8,798 nucleotides of DNA, taken from positions 1-8,798 of the forward strand of contig JALWKG010000413.1 in the NCBI GenBank assembly GCA_027081565.1. Reading direction: 5' to 3'. Positions 1 through 5,565 of the stretch are shown here, in pieces; position 1 is the first letter of the stretch; each line of letters opens with the position of its first letter. The notes beneath the pieces were generated by a model that had not been told where the DNA came from, did not search any database, and worked only from the letters and a program-made list of their open reading frames with translations. The translations under genes and the position numbers were made by a program. Source of the DNA: Helicobacteraceae bacterium. Its GTDB lineage: Bacteria > Campylobacterota > Campylobacteria > Campylobacterales > Sulfurimonadaceae.

Positions 1-190
1 CTTTTATACACTCTTGCAAGATCTTCCAGTTCGTTTTATAGTCAAAGCCCATAGAGTTAGGTACACCCTCTTCACTCAAGTGTGTCCACTCCTGCTGTGC
101 AATACTGATCTGCTTACCATCGGTGTCAAATATGACGGCTCTACCGCTTCCTGTCCCTGCGTCTATGGTTAAAAAGTAGGCTTGAGGCAT
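1..190 (-). CDS. lsrK: Autoinducer-2 kinase (LsrK-like), FGGY sugar kinase family, N-terminal part only
   Basis: The gene runs off the left edge, so only its first 63 codons are visible. The protein begins MPQAYFLTIDAGTGSGRAVI. The DAGTGS...RAVIFD segment (residues 10-22) is the phosphate-1 ATP-binding loop of FGGY carbohydrate kinases. The continuation, with QQEWTHL, GVPNSMGFD and NWKILQECIK, follows the E. coli LsrK N-terminus (RAVIFD, EWRHL, VPGSMEFD, NW, EC) much more closely than glycerol or xylulose kinases as I remember them. LsrK phosphorylates the quorum-sensing molecule AI-2 in the cytoplasm. The ATG at 190 is preceded by AAGGAAC about 7 bases upstream and by a good promoter (220-248), so the gene appears to be transcribed independently of the operon upstream. 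Family assignment is firm; AI-2 specificity is inferred from the N-terminus alone. Confidence 0.8.
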   Translation of the reverse strand, partial: MPQAYFLTIDAGTGSGRAVIFDTDGKQISIAQQEWTHLSEEGVPNSMGFDYKTNWKILQECIK

Positions 191-219
191 ATAAAGTTCC
201 TTAAAATATGAGTAGAGAT

Positions 220-248
220 ATTGTAGCAAACTCCCTACAACCTGCAAA
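220..248 (-). promoter_or_regulatory. Sigma70-type promoter for the lsrK-like gene
   Basis: On the minus strand TTTGCA (248-243) is followed after exactly 17 bases by TACAAT (225-220). The bases TGC just before the -10 make it an extended -10 element. Transcription would start near 213, giving a leader of about 23 bases that contains the AAGGAAC ribosome-binding site before the ATG at 190. Confidence 0.6.
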
Positions 249-287
249 GCACTTTTTGGAGATACTTGCACTTATTATTTTTTTTCC

Positions 288-464
288 TTATTTTGGTTGT
301 GAAGGGATAGAGCAGAGCTTTTTAGGTACTCTTTTCTCTCTATTTTCCAGTACCTTTAAGGTACTGCCTTCAAATCTATCTGCCTCGCTTGATGTAGAGT
401 AACCATCACTTTGAGAGCAACCACTTATCAACAAGACCAACATAATAACAATCTTATAGATCAC
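288..464 (-). CDS. Small putative lipoprotein overlapping the end of the subtilase gene
   Basis: I do not recognise this gene. A short frame of about 58 codons starts inside the last codons of the subtilase and carries a lipoprotein-like leader: K near the start, a hydrophobic run IVIMLVLLIS, then the lipobox ISGC. The mature part would be only about 40 residues, polar and charged (SSEADRFEGS, LENREKRVPKK). The start is uncertain. GTG at 464 keeps the positively charged leader and overlaps the subtilase stop by 11 bases but has no clean ribosome-binding site; ATG at 443 has AAG about 10 bases upstream but loses the lysine; GTG at 491 also opens the frame. The position suggests translation coupled to the subtilase. 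It could be a genuine small lipoprotein or a degraded remnant; the lipobox is the only positive evidence. Confidence 0.45.
   Translation of the reverse strand: MIYKIVIMLVLLISGCSQSDGYSTSSEADRFEGSTLKVLENREKRVPKKLCSIPSQPK
349..365. repeat. 17-base perfect palindrome
   Basis: AGTACCTT-T-AAGGTACT is a perfect 8-base inverted repeat with a one-base centre, inside the small lipoprotein frame. A further half-site, AGGTACT, lies at 324-330. There is no U-rich tail, so it is not an obvious terminator. It may be an operator-like site or chance. Confidence 0.5.
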
Positions 465-2241
465 CTTTATACACCCATATCGCACTTCCACTTTTTAGTG
501 AAGTTAACAACTTCTCCTCTTGTCTTAAGACTTTGGCATATGTCAATTTGGAAGAGAACCCTCTCCATTCACCATCAACATAACTCCAAATAATCTCGGC
601 ATCATCAAAAAGGCTCATGTCTACAATATCTCTGTCTGTGCTCACGAGGTTCCAGCCCTCTTTTAAGTTGTCTAAAAGAGGACTTTGCTCATTAGAGTTG
701 TTATGTTCAACACTCTGATACAACTTTGCTTTTTCAACGGCACTTTTGGCATCTACCAAACCATAGCCGTGTGTTTTACTTTTGGAGTAACGTGTATTTA
801 AGAGGCTCTCTTCTATGTTGTACGCATACAGGGTGTCACCCACCTTTTTAGTTGTGCTGTAAAGGACTTCTAAAAGCTGTTCTCTTGTAAGATCAGGGTT
901 ATTCTCTAATATTAAAGCGATCACACTACTGACAACAGGAGCAGCAAAACTTGTGCCTGCCACAAAACCCATCTCGTTCTCTGAGAAACCATTTTCGCCA
1001 TTAAGATCGATACTTACGAAGTTAGAAGGGGCAACCAAATCTAATTTGTTACCATAGTTACTGTAAAGACTCCGAGAACCATCAGCTTCGATCGCTCCAA
1101 CACTTATGACACTTTCTAACGCTGCCTCACTTAACAATGAAGTACTCCCTTCATTACCCGAGCTGAAGACAACAAAGCCTCCCTTTCCATCTCTCGTCTC
1201 TTGTACAAAGGTGTTGATAGCATCTTCACTAGCTTCATCAACGCTCCCCACTGTCGTCCACGAGCAGTTAACAATATCTGCATTTAGCTCTAATGCTTTA
1301 TAAAATATATCGATATAGCTTTGGCTGAAGATCACATCATCTTCAATCTCAAATAGACCATTAAAACCTATGAGGTAGGCATCAGGAGCCACTCCCATTG
1401 TCGCATAGTTATTACCACGATGGGCACCGATCACTCCAGCAACTGCAGTACCATGGAAGTCAGCAGTTGTGTTAGGTGTAATGTCATGATTATGCAGATA
1501 AAAGTTATAACTGTCTGAAAAGCTTAGATCAGGATGTGTGAGTTCAAATGCGCTATCTACTACGACCACTTTAACGCCTTTACCTGTAATACCGCTGTCT
1601 ATCACCTCTAAAGCGTTAGTGTCAACATCTTCTTTACTCAAGACATCATAATATTCACCTTGGTAGTAGGCCTGAGTTATAAAGCCACCTTTATTGTACA
1701 GATGCCAAAAGCTTTCATCTTCATAACGAAAAACATCATCATAATATTTGTAATAATTAACCGTGTTTTCACTGTCGAGCATCTCTTTTGTGTTTTCATT
1801 GGCTTGTGAGATGATGCGTCGTTGAAGGGGATGTGACGCTTTTTTGAAGGTCTCGAATTTTATTGTGTTGAAGTGTACTTTTTTAACAAAAGAGGGTTGC
1901 ACATATTTTACCGCTTCATTTTCATAGATGCGCTGACACAGTGGTAAAACATTACTGACATCATCGACTTCAAAGTAGATGACATCTCCATAACTTTTAA
2001 GTTTTTTAAGGCCATACTGGGTTTCAAAATATTTGGGTGTGTAATCACTTAGTGTTTTTAAGATCAGACCATTACTGACATTATAAGATGTGCCCTTTGT
2101 ATCTTTATAATGTATGACCTTGTTCTTCTCATCAACTTTTTCCAGTGCAACAAAGACACCTTTTTTATAAAAGCCTTCTGCAAAGCTGTTTGTACAAAGG
2201 AGTGTTAAAACCACTGCAGCTTTAAACATCTTCCTACTCAT
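454..2241 (-). CDS. Secreted subtilisin-like serine protease (S8) with Trp-rich C-terminal domain
   Basis: The predicted product is 595 residues. A signal peptide (MSRKMFKAAVVLTLLCTNSFA, cleaved before EG) is followed by a propeptide-like region (about 24-125, ending in a typical VKYVQPSF segment). The S8 catalytic domain (about 205-505) has the full triad: Asp229 in VVVVDS, His263 in DFHGTAVAGV and Ser431 in GTSFAAP, plus oxyanion Asn363 in SSGNEGS. A separate C-terminal module (about 520-595, GWNLVS ... IIWSYVDGEWRGF ... SGSAIWVYKG) is Trp-rich and probably a binding or anchoring domain. It should act in the periplasm or outside the cell. I chose the ATG at 2241 because it overlaps the upstream lipoprotein stop as ATGAGTAG and leaves a normal signal peptide; ATGs at 2244, 2262 and 2229 are alternatives. 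It is the last large gene of the minus-strand string. Confidence 0.93.
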   Translation of the reverse strand: MSRKMFKAAVVLTLLCTNSFAEGFYKKGVFVALEKVDEKNKVIHYKDTKGTSYNVSNGLILKTLSDYTPKYFETQYGLKKLKSYGDVIYFEVDDVSNVLPLCQRIYENEAVKYVQPSFVKKVHFNTIKFETFKKASHPLQRRIISQANENTKEMLDSENTVNYYKYYDDVFRYEDESFWHLYNKGGFITQAYYQGEYYDVLSKEDVDTNALEVIDSGITGKGVKVVVVDSAFELTHPDLSFSDSYNFYLHNHDITPNTTADFHGTAVAGVIGAHRGNNYATMGVAPDAYLIGFNGLFEIEDDVIFSQSYIDIFYKALELNADIVNCSWTTVGSVDEASEDAINTFVQETRDGKGGFVVFSSGNEGSTSLLSEAALESVISVGAIEADGSRSLYSNYGNKLDLVAPSNFVSIDLNGENGFSENEMGFVAGTSFAAPVVSSVIALILENNPDLTREQLLEVLYSTTKKVGDTLYAYNIEESLLNTRYSKSKTHGYGLVDAKSAVEKAKLYQSVEHNNSNEQSPLLDNLKEGWNLVSTDRDIVDMSLFDDAEIIWSYVDGEWRGFSSKLTYAKVLRQEEKLLTSLKSGSAIWVYKGDL

Positions 2242-2836
2242 CATAAGGCACGCCCAACCCATCTAACATATCTTTTACTTCTTGGGCGGGGATGCGCACT
2301 TCATTGGAGGTGTTTTCGTAACCACTTAGATTACCCAATATATCTGACATCTTCTCGGATTGATATAGCTTTGTACATAGATCTTTTATATCATCCAGCA
2401 TATTCATCTGTGCAAAACTATTGGCAGCAGAATAGCCTTCAAAAACATATTTACCCTCTATATGCTCTTTAGACCTTACCCATCCTATACTTGCTCTTCG
2501 ATTAAAATCATCACAAATATAGACCTCTGTAAAAAAATGTTCCTGCCCTAAACTTAAAAATATATCTTCATCCAATATCATCTTGTATTGTACTAAAAAG
2601 TTGTAGATGTTATTATCCACAAATTCTCCTGTTTTAGGACCACGTACATATTCAAGCTCTCTACCTGCAAGGCCTAGAATTCTTTTATTGACAGCCGCGT
2701 CTGTTATGTTTACGTCATCTATATATACACTGCGAATAGGCTCAAGGTCGAAGTATACGTGAACCCGTTTAACGTCATCACCACACCCTATAAAAAAGAG
2801 TATGGAAACAATAAAAACTATATTATTTAATCGCAT
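2234..2836 (-). CDS. Lipoprotein B, 200 residues, paralogue of lipoprotein A; possible immunity protein
   Basis: Family not recognised. The leader MRLNNIVFIVSILFFIGC has a lipobox with acylated Cys18. The mature part is soluble, with two further cysteines (Cys108 in VYICDD and Cys154 in DLCTK) in the same relative places as in lipoprotein A, so a periplasmic disulfide is plausible. Shared blocks with A are FVDNNIYNFL, GKY, DDIKDLC and the terminal TSNEVRIPAQEVKDMLDGLG. Both are exactly 200 residues. The ATG at 2836 follows the upstream fragment stop by 2 bases and has AGGTGG upstream; GTG codons at 2845 and 2842 are weaker. The stop overlaps the subtilase start. By position after an orphan C-terminal module it may neutralise a toxin tip; a subunit or substrate of the subtilase is the alternative. 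Confidence 0.85.
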   Translation of the reverse strand: MRLNNIVFIVSILFFIGCGDDVKRVHVYFDLEPIRSVYIDDVNITDAAVNKRILGLAGRELEYVRGPKTGEFVDNNIYNFLVQYKMILDEDIFLSLGQEHFFTEVYICDDFNRRASIGWVRSKEHIEGKYVFEGYSAANSFAQMNMLDDIKDLCTKLYQSEKMSDILGNLSGYENTSNEVRIPAQEVKDMLDGLGVPYDE

Positions 2837-2838
2837 TT

Positions 2839-3090
2839 TCACCACCTGAACCTAGATATTCCAAAGGTCTGTTCGTACTGTCCATTTGTTCTTTGTGTCG
2901 CTTCAAAGTCCATGTTGAAGTCACTAAGAATATCAATATCATCATCTTTATTACCATTCAAAATACTAAACCTATTATTTGGTTTGTTACCTGCTCCATA
3001 CTCCATCTTCCATAACATATATGCAAATTGATCATGGTGTGCGGCTATACGTAACAGCTTGTCGGGGCGTGCTTTACTAAGTCTACTCAT
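2839..3090 (-). CDS. Orphan C-terminal module (fragment 2) of an unrecognised larger protein
   Basis: The frame encodes about 83 residues with no signal peptide: MSRLSKARPDKLLRIAAHHD, then QFAYMLWKMEYG, NNRFSI, a DDDIDILSDF acidic patch and FEATQRTNGQYEQTFG, ending RFRW. It matches the end of the fragment at 3696-3986 (KARPDKLLRIAAHHD-F-YMLWKME-G, RF-I, QY-Q-F, terminal aromatic/R), so both are versions of one C-terminal domain cut from a larger protein. The ATG at 3090 lies inside the stop of lipoprotein A (ATGAGTAG overlap), and the stop is 2 bases from the start of lipoprotein B. The first three residues, MSR, equal those of the subtilase, suggesting the fragment was fused behind a pre-existing gene start. 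The double histidine may be functional. Whether it is made as a protein is unknown. Confidence 0.6.
   Translation of the reverse strand: MSRLSKARPDKLLRIAAHHDQFAYMLWKMEYGAGNKPNNRFSILNGNKDDDIDILSDFNMDFEATQRTNGQYEQTFGISRFRW
2864..2951. repeat. Direct repeat R1, copy 1 (88 bases)
   Basis: This stretch matches 4118-4205 without gaps in the same orientation, with about 6 differences in 88 bases. It encodes the DILSDF...FEATQRTNGQYEQT part of fragment 2. The 1254-base offset spans one fragment plus one lipoprotein gene. Confidence 0.9.
3002..3075. repeat. Direct repeat R2, copy 1 (74 bases)
   Basis: This stretch aligns with 3838-3911 in the same orientation with few differences and no gaps. It encodes the KARPDKLLRIAAHHD...YMLWKME core of fragment 2, shared with fragment 1. 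R2 is separated by 836 bases and R1 by 1254 bases, so the two repeats do not derive from one simple duplication step. Confidence 0.9.
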
Positions 3091-3685
3091 ACGGTATCCC
3101 CAGTCCATCTAACATATTCTTGATCTCTTGTGCGGGGATAACAACAGTGTTTGAAGTGTAATTGTATTCTGTAGTTTGGGTATTTAGAGTATCGTTAACT
3201 TTCAAACATATGTCTGTTATATCATCAAAAAATCCATATGATGCCCAATAGTTTGAAAATGCATATACTTGATAATTGTATTTTCCATTAACTTTGTTTT
3301 TTTTATCTTCTCTTAACAATATATTTTTGTTTTTAGCTGGAGAATCACATTTATAAAAAATTACCCGAACATCATCATGTTCAATTAAAGTAAATATACT
3401 TCTCAAATCTTTACTAGAGGAGAAAGTAAAAGTAATTAAAAAATTAAAAATCGAGTTGTCTACAATTTGCCCTTGTTTTACTCCAGGTTCATAAGTTAAT
3501 CGATTTAAAAGCGTGTCTCTTGCAATAGCTTTATACACCTGAGTCTCATTAATATCATCTGGATAGGTACTATAAATAGGAGAAAGTGCTATCGTTACTG
3601 TTTTTGAATCTGTCTCTTTTGAACATCCACCATTCATAAATGAAAATATAAGCAGTAAACTGATCATCTTAATAGTATTATTCAT
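3083..3685 (-). CDS. Lipoprotein A, 200 residues, paralogue of lipoprotein B; possible immunity protein
   Basis: Family not recognised. The leader MNNTIKMISLLLIFSFMNGG precedes Cys21; the -3 Asn makes this a less canonical lipobox than in B. The ATG at 3685 has GAGG at good spacing and lies 10 bases after the stop of fragment 1; the frame is open further upstream, but that extension overlaps fragment 1. Blocks shared with lipoprotein B are QIVDNSIFNFL, a mid-protein Cys113 (FYKCD), GKYNY, FFDDITDIC (Cys160) and the tail TSNTVVIPAQEIKNMLDGLG. Between the blocks the two differ strongly, as expected for immunity proteins matched to different partners, although that role is inferred from context only. 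By eye the gene is more AT-rich than its neighbours. The stop overlaps the start of fragment 2. Confidence 0.85.
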   Translation of the reverse strand: MNNTIKMISLLLIFSFMNGGCSKETDSKTVTIALSPIYSTYPDDINETQVYKAIARDTLLNRLTYEPGVKQGQIVDNSIFNFLITFTFSSSKDLRSIFTLIEHDDVRVIFYKCDSPAKNKNILLREDKKNKVNGKYNYQVYAFSNYWASYGFFDDITDICLKVNDTLNTQTTEYNYTSNTVVIPAQEIKNMLDGLGIPYE

Positions 3686-3695
3686 TTTAGCCTCT

Positions 3696-4139
3696 TTACC
3701 GCCATAAATTTGTAGTAAACGATTGTGGATACTGAGCATTAGATGTTTCCGTATTTGAATAATTAAAAACATCGCTAATTTTATTATTTGGATTTGTGAT
3801 AGCAAACCGATCATTCACATTACTCCCTTTACCACGTTCCATCTTCCATAACATATAACCAAATTCATCATGGTGTGCCGCTATGCGTAACAGCTTGTCT
3901 GGGCGTGCTTTTCCTGGGTCATATGATGAGTACCATCCTTTACCGCCAGCCCATGCTGTCCAGTCAGCTGGATTCCACTTCATCACCTTAAATGTGCTTA
4001 AATCCCACCAGTAAATACGTTTGCAGTACTTCTTCCAACACGGTCTCCAACCACATCGTCCCGGTCCATGTCACGTAACAACTTTACTACGCTTGACCCA
4101 TTTAGAATAATATGCATAAGGTCTGTTCGTACTGTCCAT
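3696..4139 (-). pseudogene. C-terminal remnant (fragment 1) of an unrecognised larger protein, with an in-frame stop
   Basis: The open part (3986-3696, about 96 residues) reads MKWNPADWTAWAGGKGWYSS, then YDPGKARPDKLLRIAAHHDE, FGYMLWKMERGKG, RFAITNPNN and QYPQSFTTNLWR. It shares its core with fragment 2. The same frame continues upstream as dense, protein-like sequence (HGPGRCGWRPCWKKYCKR, IYWWDLSTF) to a TGA at 4071-4073, and beyond that as NRPYAYYSKWVKRSKVVT to an ATG at 4139. A single codon change would therefore join all of it, so I read it as a broken gene end rather than a complete small gene. It is unusually rich in Trp, Tyr, Lys and Cys. Upstream of about 4117 the sequence switches to another remnant, so the rest of the ancestral protein is gone. 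Lipoprotein A starts 10 bases after its stop. Confidence 0.55.
3838..3911. repeat. Direct repeat R2, copy 2 (74 bases)
   Basis: This is the partner of 3002-3075, lying in fragment 1 and encoding the KARPDKLLRIAAHHDEFGYM core. Several differences are at wobble positions, which points to divergence under protein-level selection for at least part of its history. Confidence 0.9.
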
Positions 4140-4212
4140 TTGTTCTTTGTGTCGCTTCAAAGTCCATGTCGAAGTCACTAAGCATATCAAGCACATCATC
4201 GTTATATGTAAT
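4102..4212 (-). pseudogene. Third remnant (fragment 3) of the same C-terminal module
   Basis: Between two stop codons the minus strand encodes ITYNDDVLDMLSDFDMDFEA followed by TQRTNGQYEQT, nearly identical to fragment 2. It then departs into CILF-stop where fragment 2 continues FGISRFRW. The break falls at about 4117/4118, the edge of repeat R1. There is no upstream coding sequence; a TGA lies at 4213-4215 and intergenic DNA follows. It overlaps the ATG of the 4139 frame in another reading frame. Confidence 0.6.
4118..4205. repeat. Direct repeat R1, copy 2 (88 bases)
   Basis: This is the partner of 2864-2951 and carries the coding part of fragment 3. Its left edge (about 4118) coincides with the point where similarity to fragment 2 stops and fragment 1 upstream sequence begins, which marks a recombination junction. 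Confidence 0.9.
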
Positions 4213-4220
4213 TCAACAAA

Positions 4221-4249
4221 ATTATATGCAATAATTCTTAAATTGTGAT
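4221..4249 (-). promoter_or_regulatory. Possible promoter of the minus-strand module string
   Basis: A perfect TATAAT lies at 4226-4221 on the minus strand in the divergent intergenic region, with only a weak -35 (ATCACA, 17 bases upstream). Transcription would start near 4214, just ahead of fragment 3, and could read through both lipoproteins and the subtilase. No ribosome-binding site and start pair follows directly. AT-richness makes a chance TATAAT quite possible. Confidence 0.35.
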
Positions 4250-4314
4250 GAAATTAGTTAAAAAAAGTTATGCATACATTAATGATGATAAAAAATGGAG
4301 AATAATTTCACCTC

Positions 4315-4328
4315 GTATAGTTCTATAC
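4315..4328. promoter_or_regulatory. 14-base palindrome over the -35 region of the DUF481 gene promoter
   Basis: GTATAG-TT-CTATAC is a perfect inverted repeat ending 16 bases before the -10 hexamer of the next promoter. It occupies the -35 position, where no recognisable -35 hexamer exists. This is a plausible operator for an activator or repressor; the regulator is unknown. Confidence 0.4.
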
Positions 4329-4341
4329 TCCAAACACTTTT

Positions 4342-4350
4342 TGTTACAAT
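4342..4350 (+). promoter_or_regulatory. Extended -10 promoter of the DUF481-family gene
   Basis: TG-T-TACAAT (4342-4350) is the same extended -10 arrangement as the lsrK-like promoter. The start site would be near 4357, giving a leader of about 13 bases containing AAGGAAT, the ribosome-binding site of the ATG at 4370. A T-rich stretch precedes it and the -35 is weak, as is usual in this phylum. Confidence 0.6.
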
Positions 4351-4369
4351 ACGCCCTTAAGGAATAAAA

Positions 4370-5530
4370 ATGAAAAAAATTATGCAACAACTCTTTGTAC
4401 TCCTCTGTGTTCTGCTTATGACACAAAGTATCGCACACGCAGAGTACTTAGAAAATGCCGCACCTCCTGCCAAGGACTATGACTGGATGGAACTTCAGTC
4501 AGGAGAATGGTTAAAAGGTGAGTTTAAAGGCCTCTACTCTGGTGATGTTGCGTTTGACAGTGATGAGTTTAATGTGGTTACTTTCGATCTGGAAGATGTC
4601 AAACAGATCATTACAAAAGGTGACTCGGTCATCAGTCTTAACCGTAAGATGCCTTCGTTAACAGCACTTTCTACACATCTTCACAAAAATGATGATCTCA
4701 ATAAAAATGAGAACGAAATCATTGGAAAGATCTTATATAAAGAGGGTGCCTTCAAGGTTGTGATGTCTGATGGAAGCAGCAAGTCACTTGAAGCAACAGA
4801 CATCGCCTCTATTGCCGGTGGTGAAGCTAAAGAGAGTAACTACTGGTCTGCCAGCGTCTTTTTAGGCGTTGATGTCCTCACTGGAAATAGTACACAAACA
4901 ACCGTAACAGGTAAGGCATATGCAGAGCGTCGTACCGCTTTGACACGTTTTATTGCTAACTACTTAAACACCTACACCAAGATCGACAATAATACAACAA
5001 CTGCTGACAATAACAGATTTACCAGTAGTTTTGATCTCTATCAAACAGCGCACTTCTACTGGCGTTTAGCATCTGTCGAATACCTTCGTGACCCTTTTAG
5101 AAATATTGCCCGTCGTTATACCTACAGTGTAGGAATAGGTTATGATCTGGTCTACACACCTAAAACGAATTGGTCAGTCACTATGGGCCCGGGTTATCAG
5201 TACACTGCCTACAGTGACTTTAACACCTCTAATCCAACATCTTTAAAATCTGCAGAGACACCGCTCTTTTTCTTAAACTCCAGGTTTGATACTGAACTGA
5301 CCAGTGCTATCGATTTCATCATCAACTACAATGCGTATTTTGTCAACAAAGATTCTGGATCCTATACACACCACGCTGAAGTTGCACTTGAGACAGAGAT
5401 AATTAACAATTTCACAGTTGACCTCTCAATATTTTGGGACAGAACACAAGATCCTGTTGCCTTTGAAGATGGCACCAAACCAAAACAAGACGACTTTAAG
5501 TCGATGCTGGCCATTGGTTACTCTTACTAA
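4370..5530 (+). CDS. DUF481-family outer-membrane beta-barrel protein with two N-terminal beta modules
   Basis: The product is 386 residues. A signal peptide (MKKIMQQLFVLLCVLLMTQS, cleaved after AHA24) leads into two related small beta-rich modules, about 42-82 (SGEWLKGEFKGL ... DLEDVKQI) and 114-148 (NEIIGKILYKEG ... ATDIASI). From about 158 onward alternating aromatic strands form a barrel resembling DUF481 (salt-induced/YdiY-like) proteins: YWSASVFLGVDVLTGNST, TYSVGIGYDLVYTP, WSVTMGPGYQYT, and the closing MLAIGYSY with a terminal aromatic suited to BAM-dependent outer-membrane insertion. The molecular function of the family is not established. The start is supported by AAGGAAT 6 bases upstream and by the promoter. 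The DUF4139 gene follows after 61 bases on the same strand and may be co-transcribed, suggesting a shared envelope role. Confidence 0.85.
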   Translation: MKKIMQQLFVLLCVLLMTQSIAHAEYLENAAPPAKDYDWMELQSGEWLKGEFKGLYSGDVAFDSDEFNVVTFDLEDVKQIITKGDSVISLNRKMPSLTALSTHLHKNDDLNKNENEIIGKILYKEGAFKVVMSDGSSKSLEATDIASIAGGEAKESNYWSASVFLGVDVLTGNSTQTTVTGKAYAERRTALTRFIANYLNTYTKIDNNTTTADNNRFTSSFDLYQTAHFYWRLASVEYLRDPFRNIARRYTYSVGIGYDLVYTPKTNWSVTMGPGYQYTAYSDFNTSNPTSLKSAETPLFFLNSRFDTELTSAIDFIINYNAYFVNKDSGSYTHHAEVALETEIINNFTVDLSIFWDRTQDPVAFEDGTKPKQDDFKSMLAIGYSY

Positions 5531-5565
5531 ATGATGTAACATTTACCCTGCTGAGTTATACTTTA

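Noticed and set aside
236..283. Plus-strand terminator: TGCAA/TTGCA stem followed by a T-rich run
   Set aside because: The stem is only about 5 bp with a long loop and there is no plus-strand gene upstream that it could terminate.
208..402. Plus-strand open frame of 64 codons
   Set aside because: It lies opposite the lsrK-like promoter and the small lipoprotein, has no ribosome-binding site and an unconvincing composition.
3083..3814. Longer 243-codon version of lipoprotein A
   Set aside because: The extra N-terminal part overlaps fragment 1 and would bury the lipoprotein leader; the ATG at 3685 has a good ribosome-binding site and gives the same 200-residue length as its paralogue.
2839..4212. 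CRISPR array or insertion sequence as the cause of the repeats
   Set aside because: The repeats are coding, unevenly spaced and divergent; there is no spacer pattern, transposase or terminal inverted repeat.
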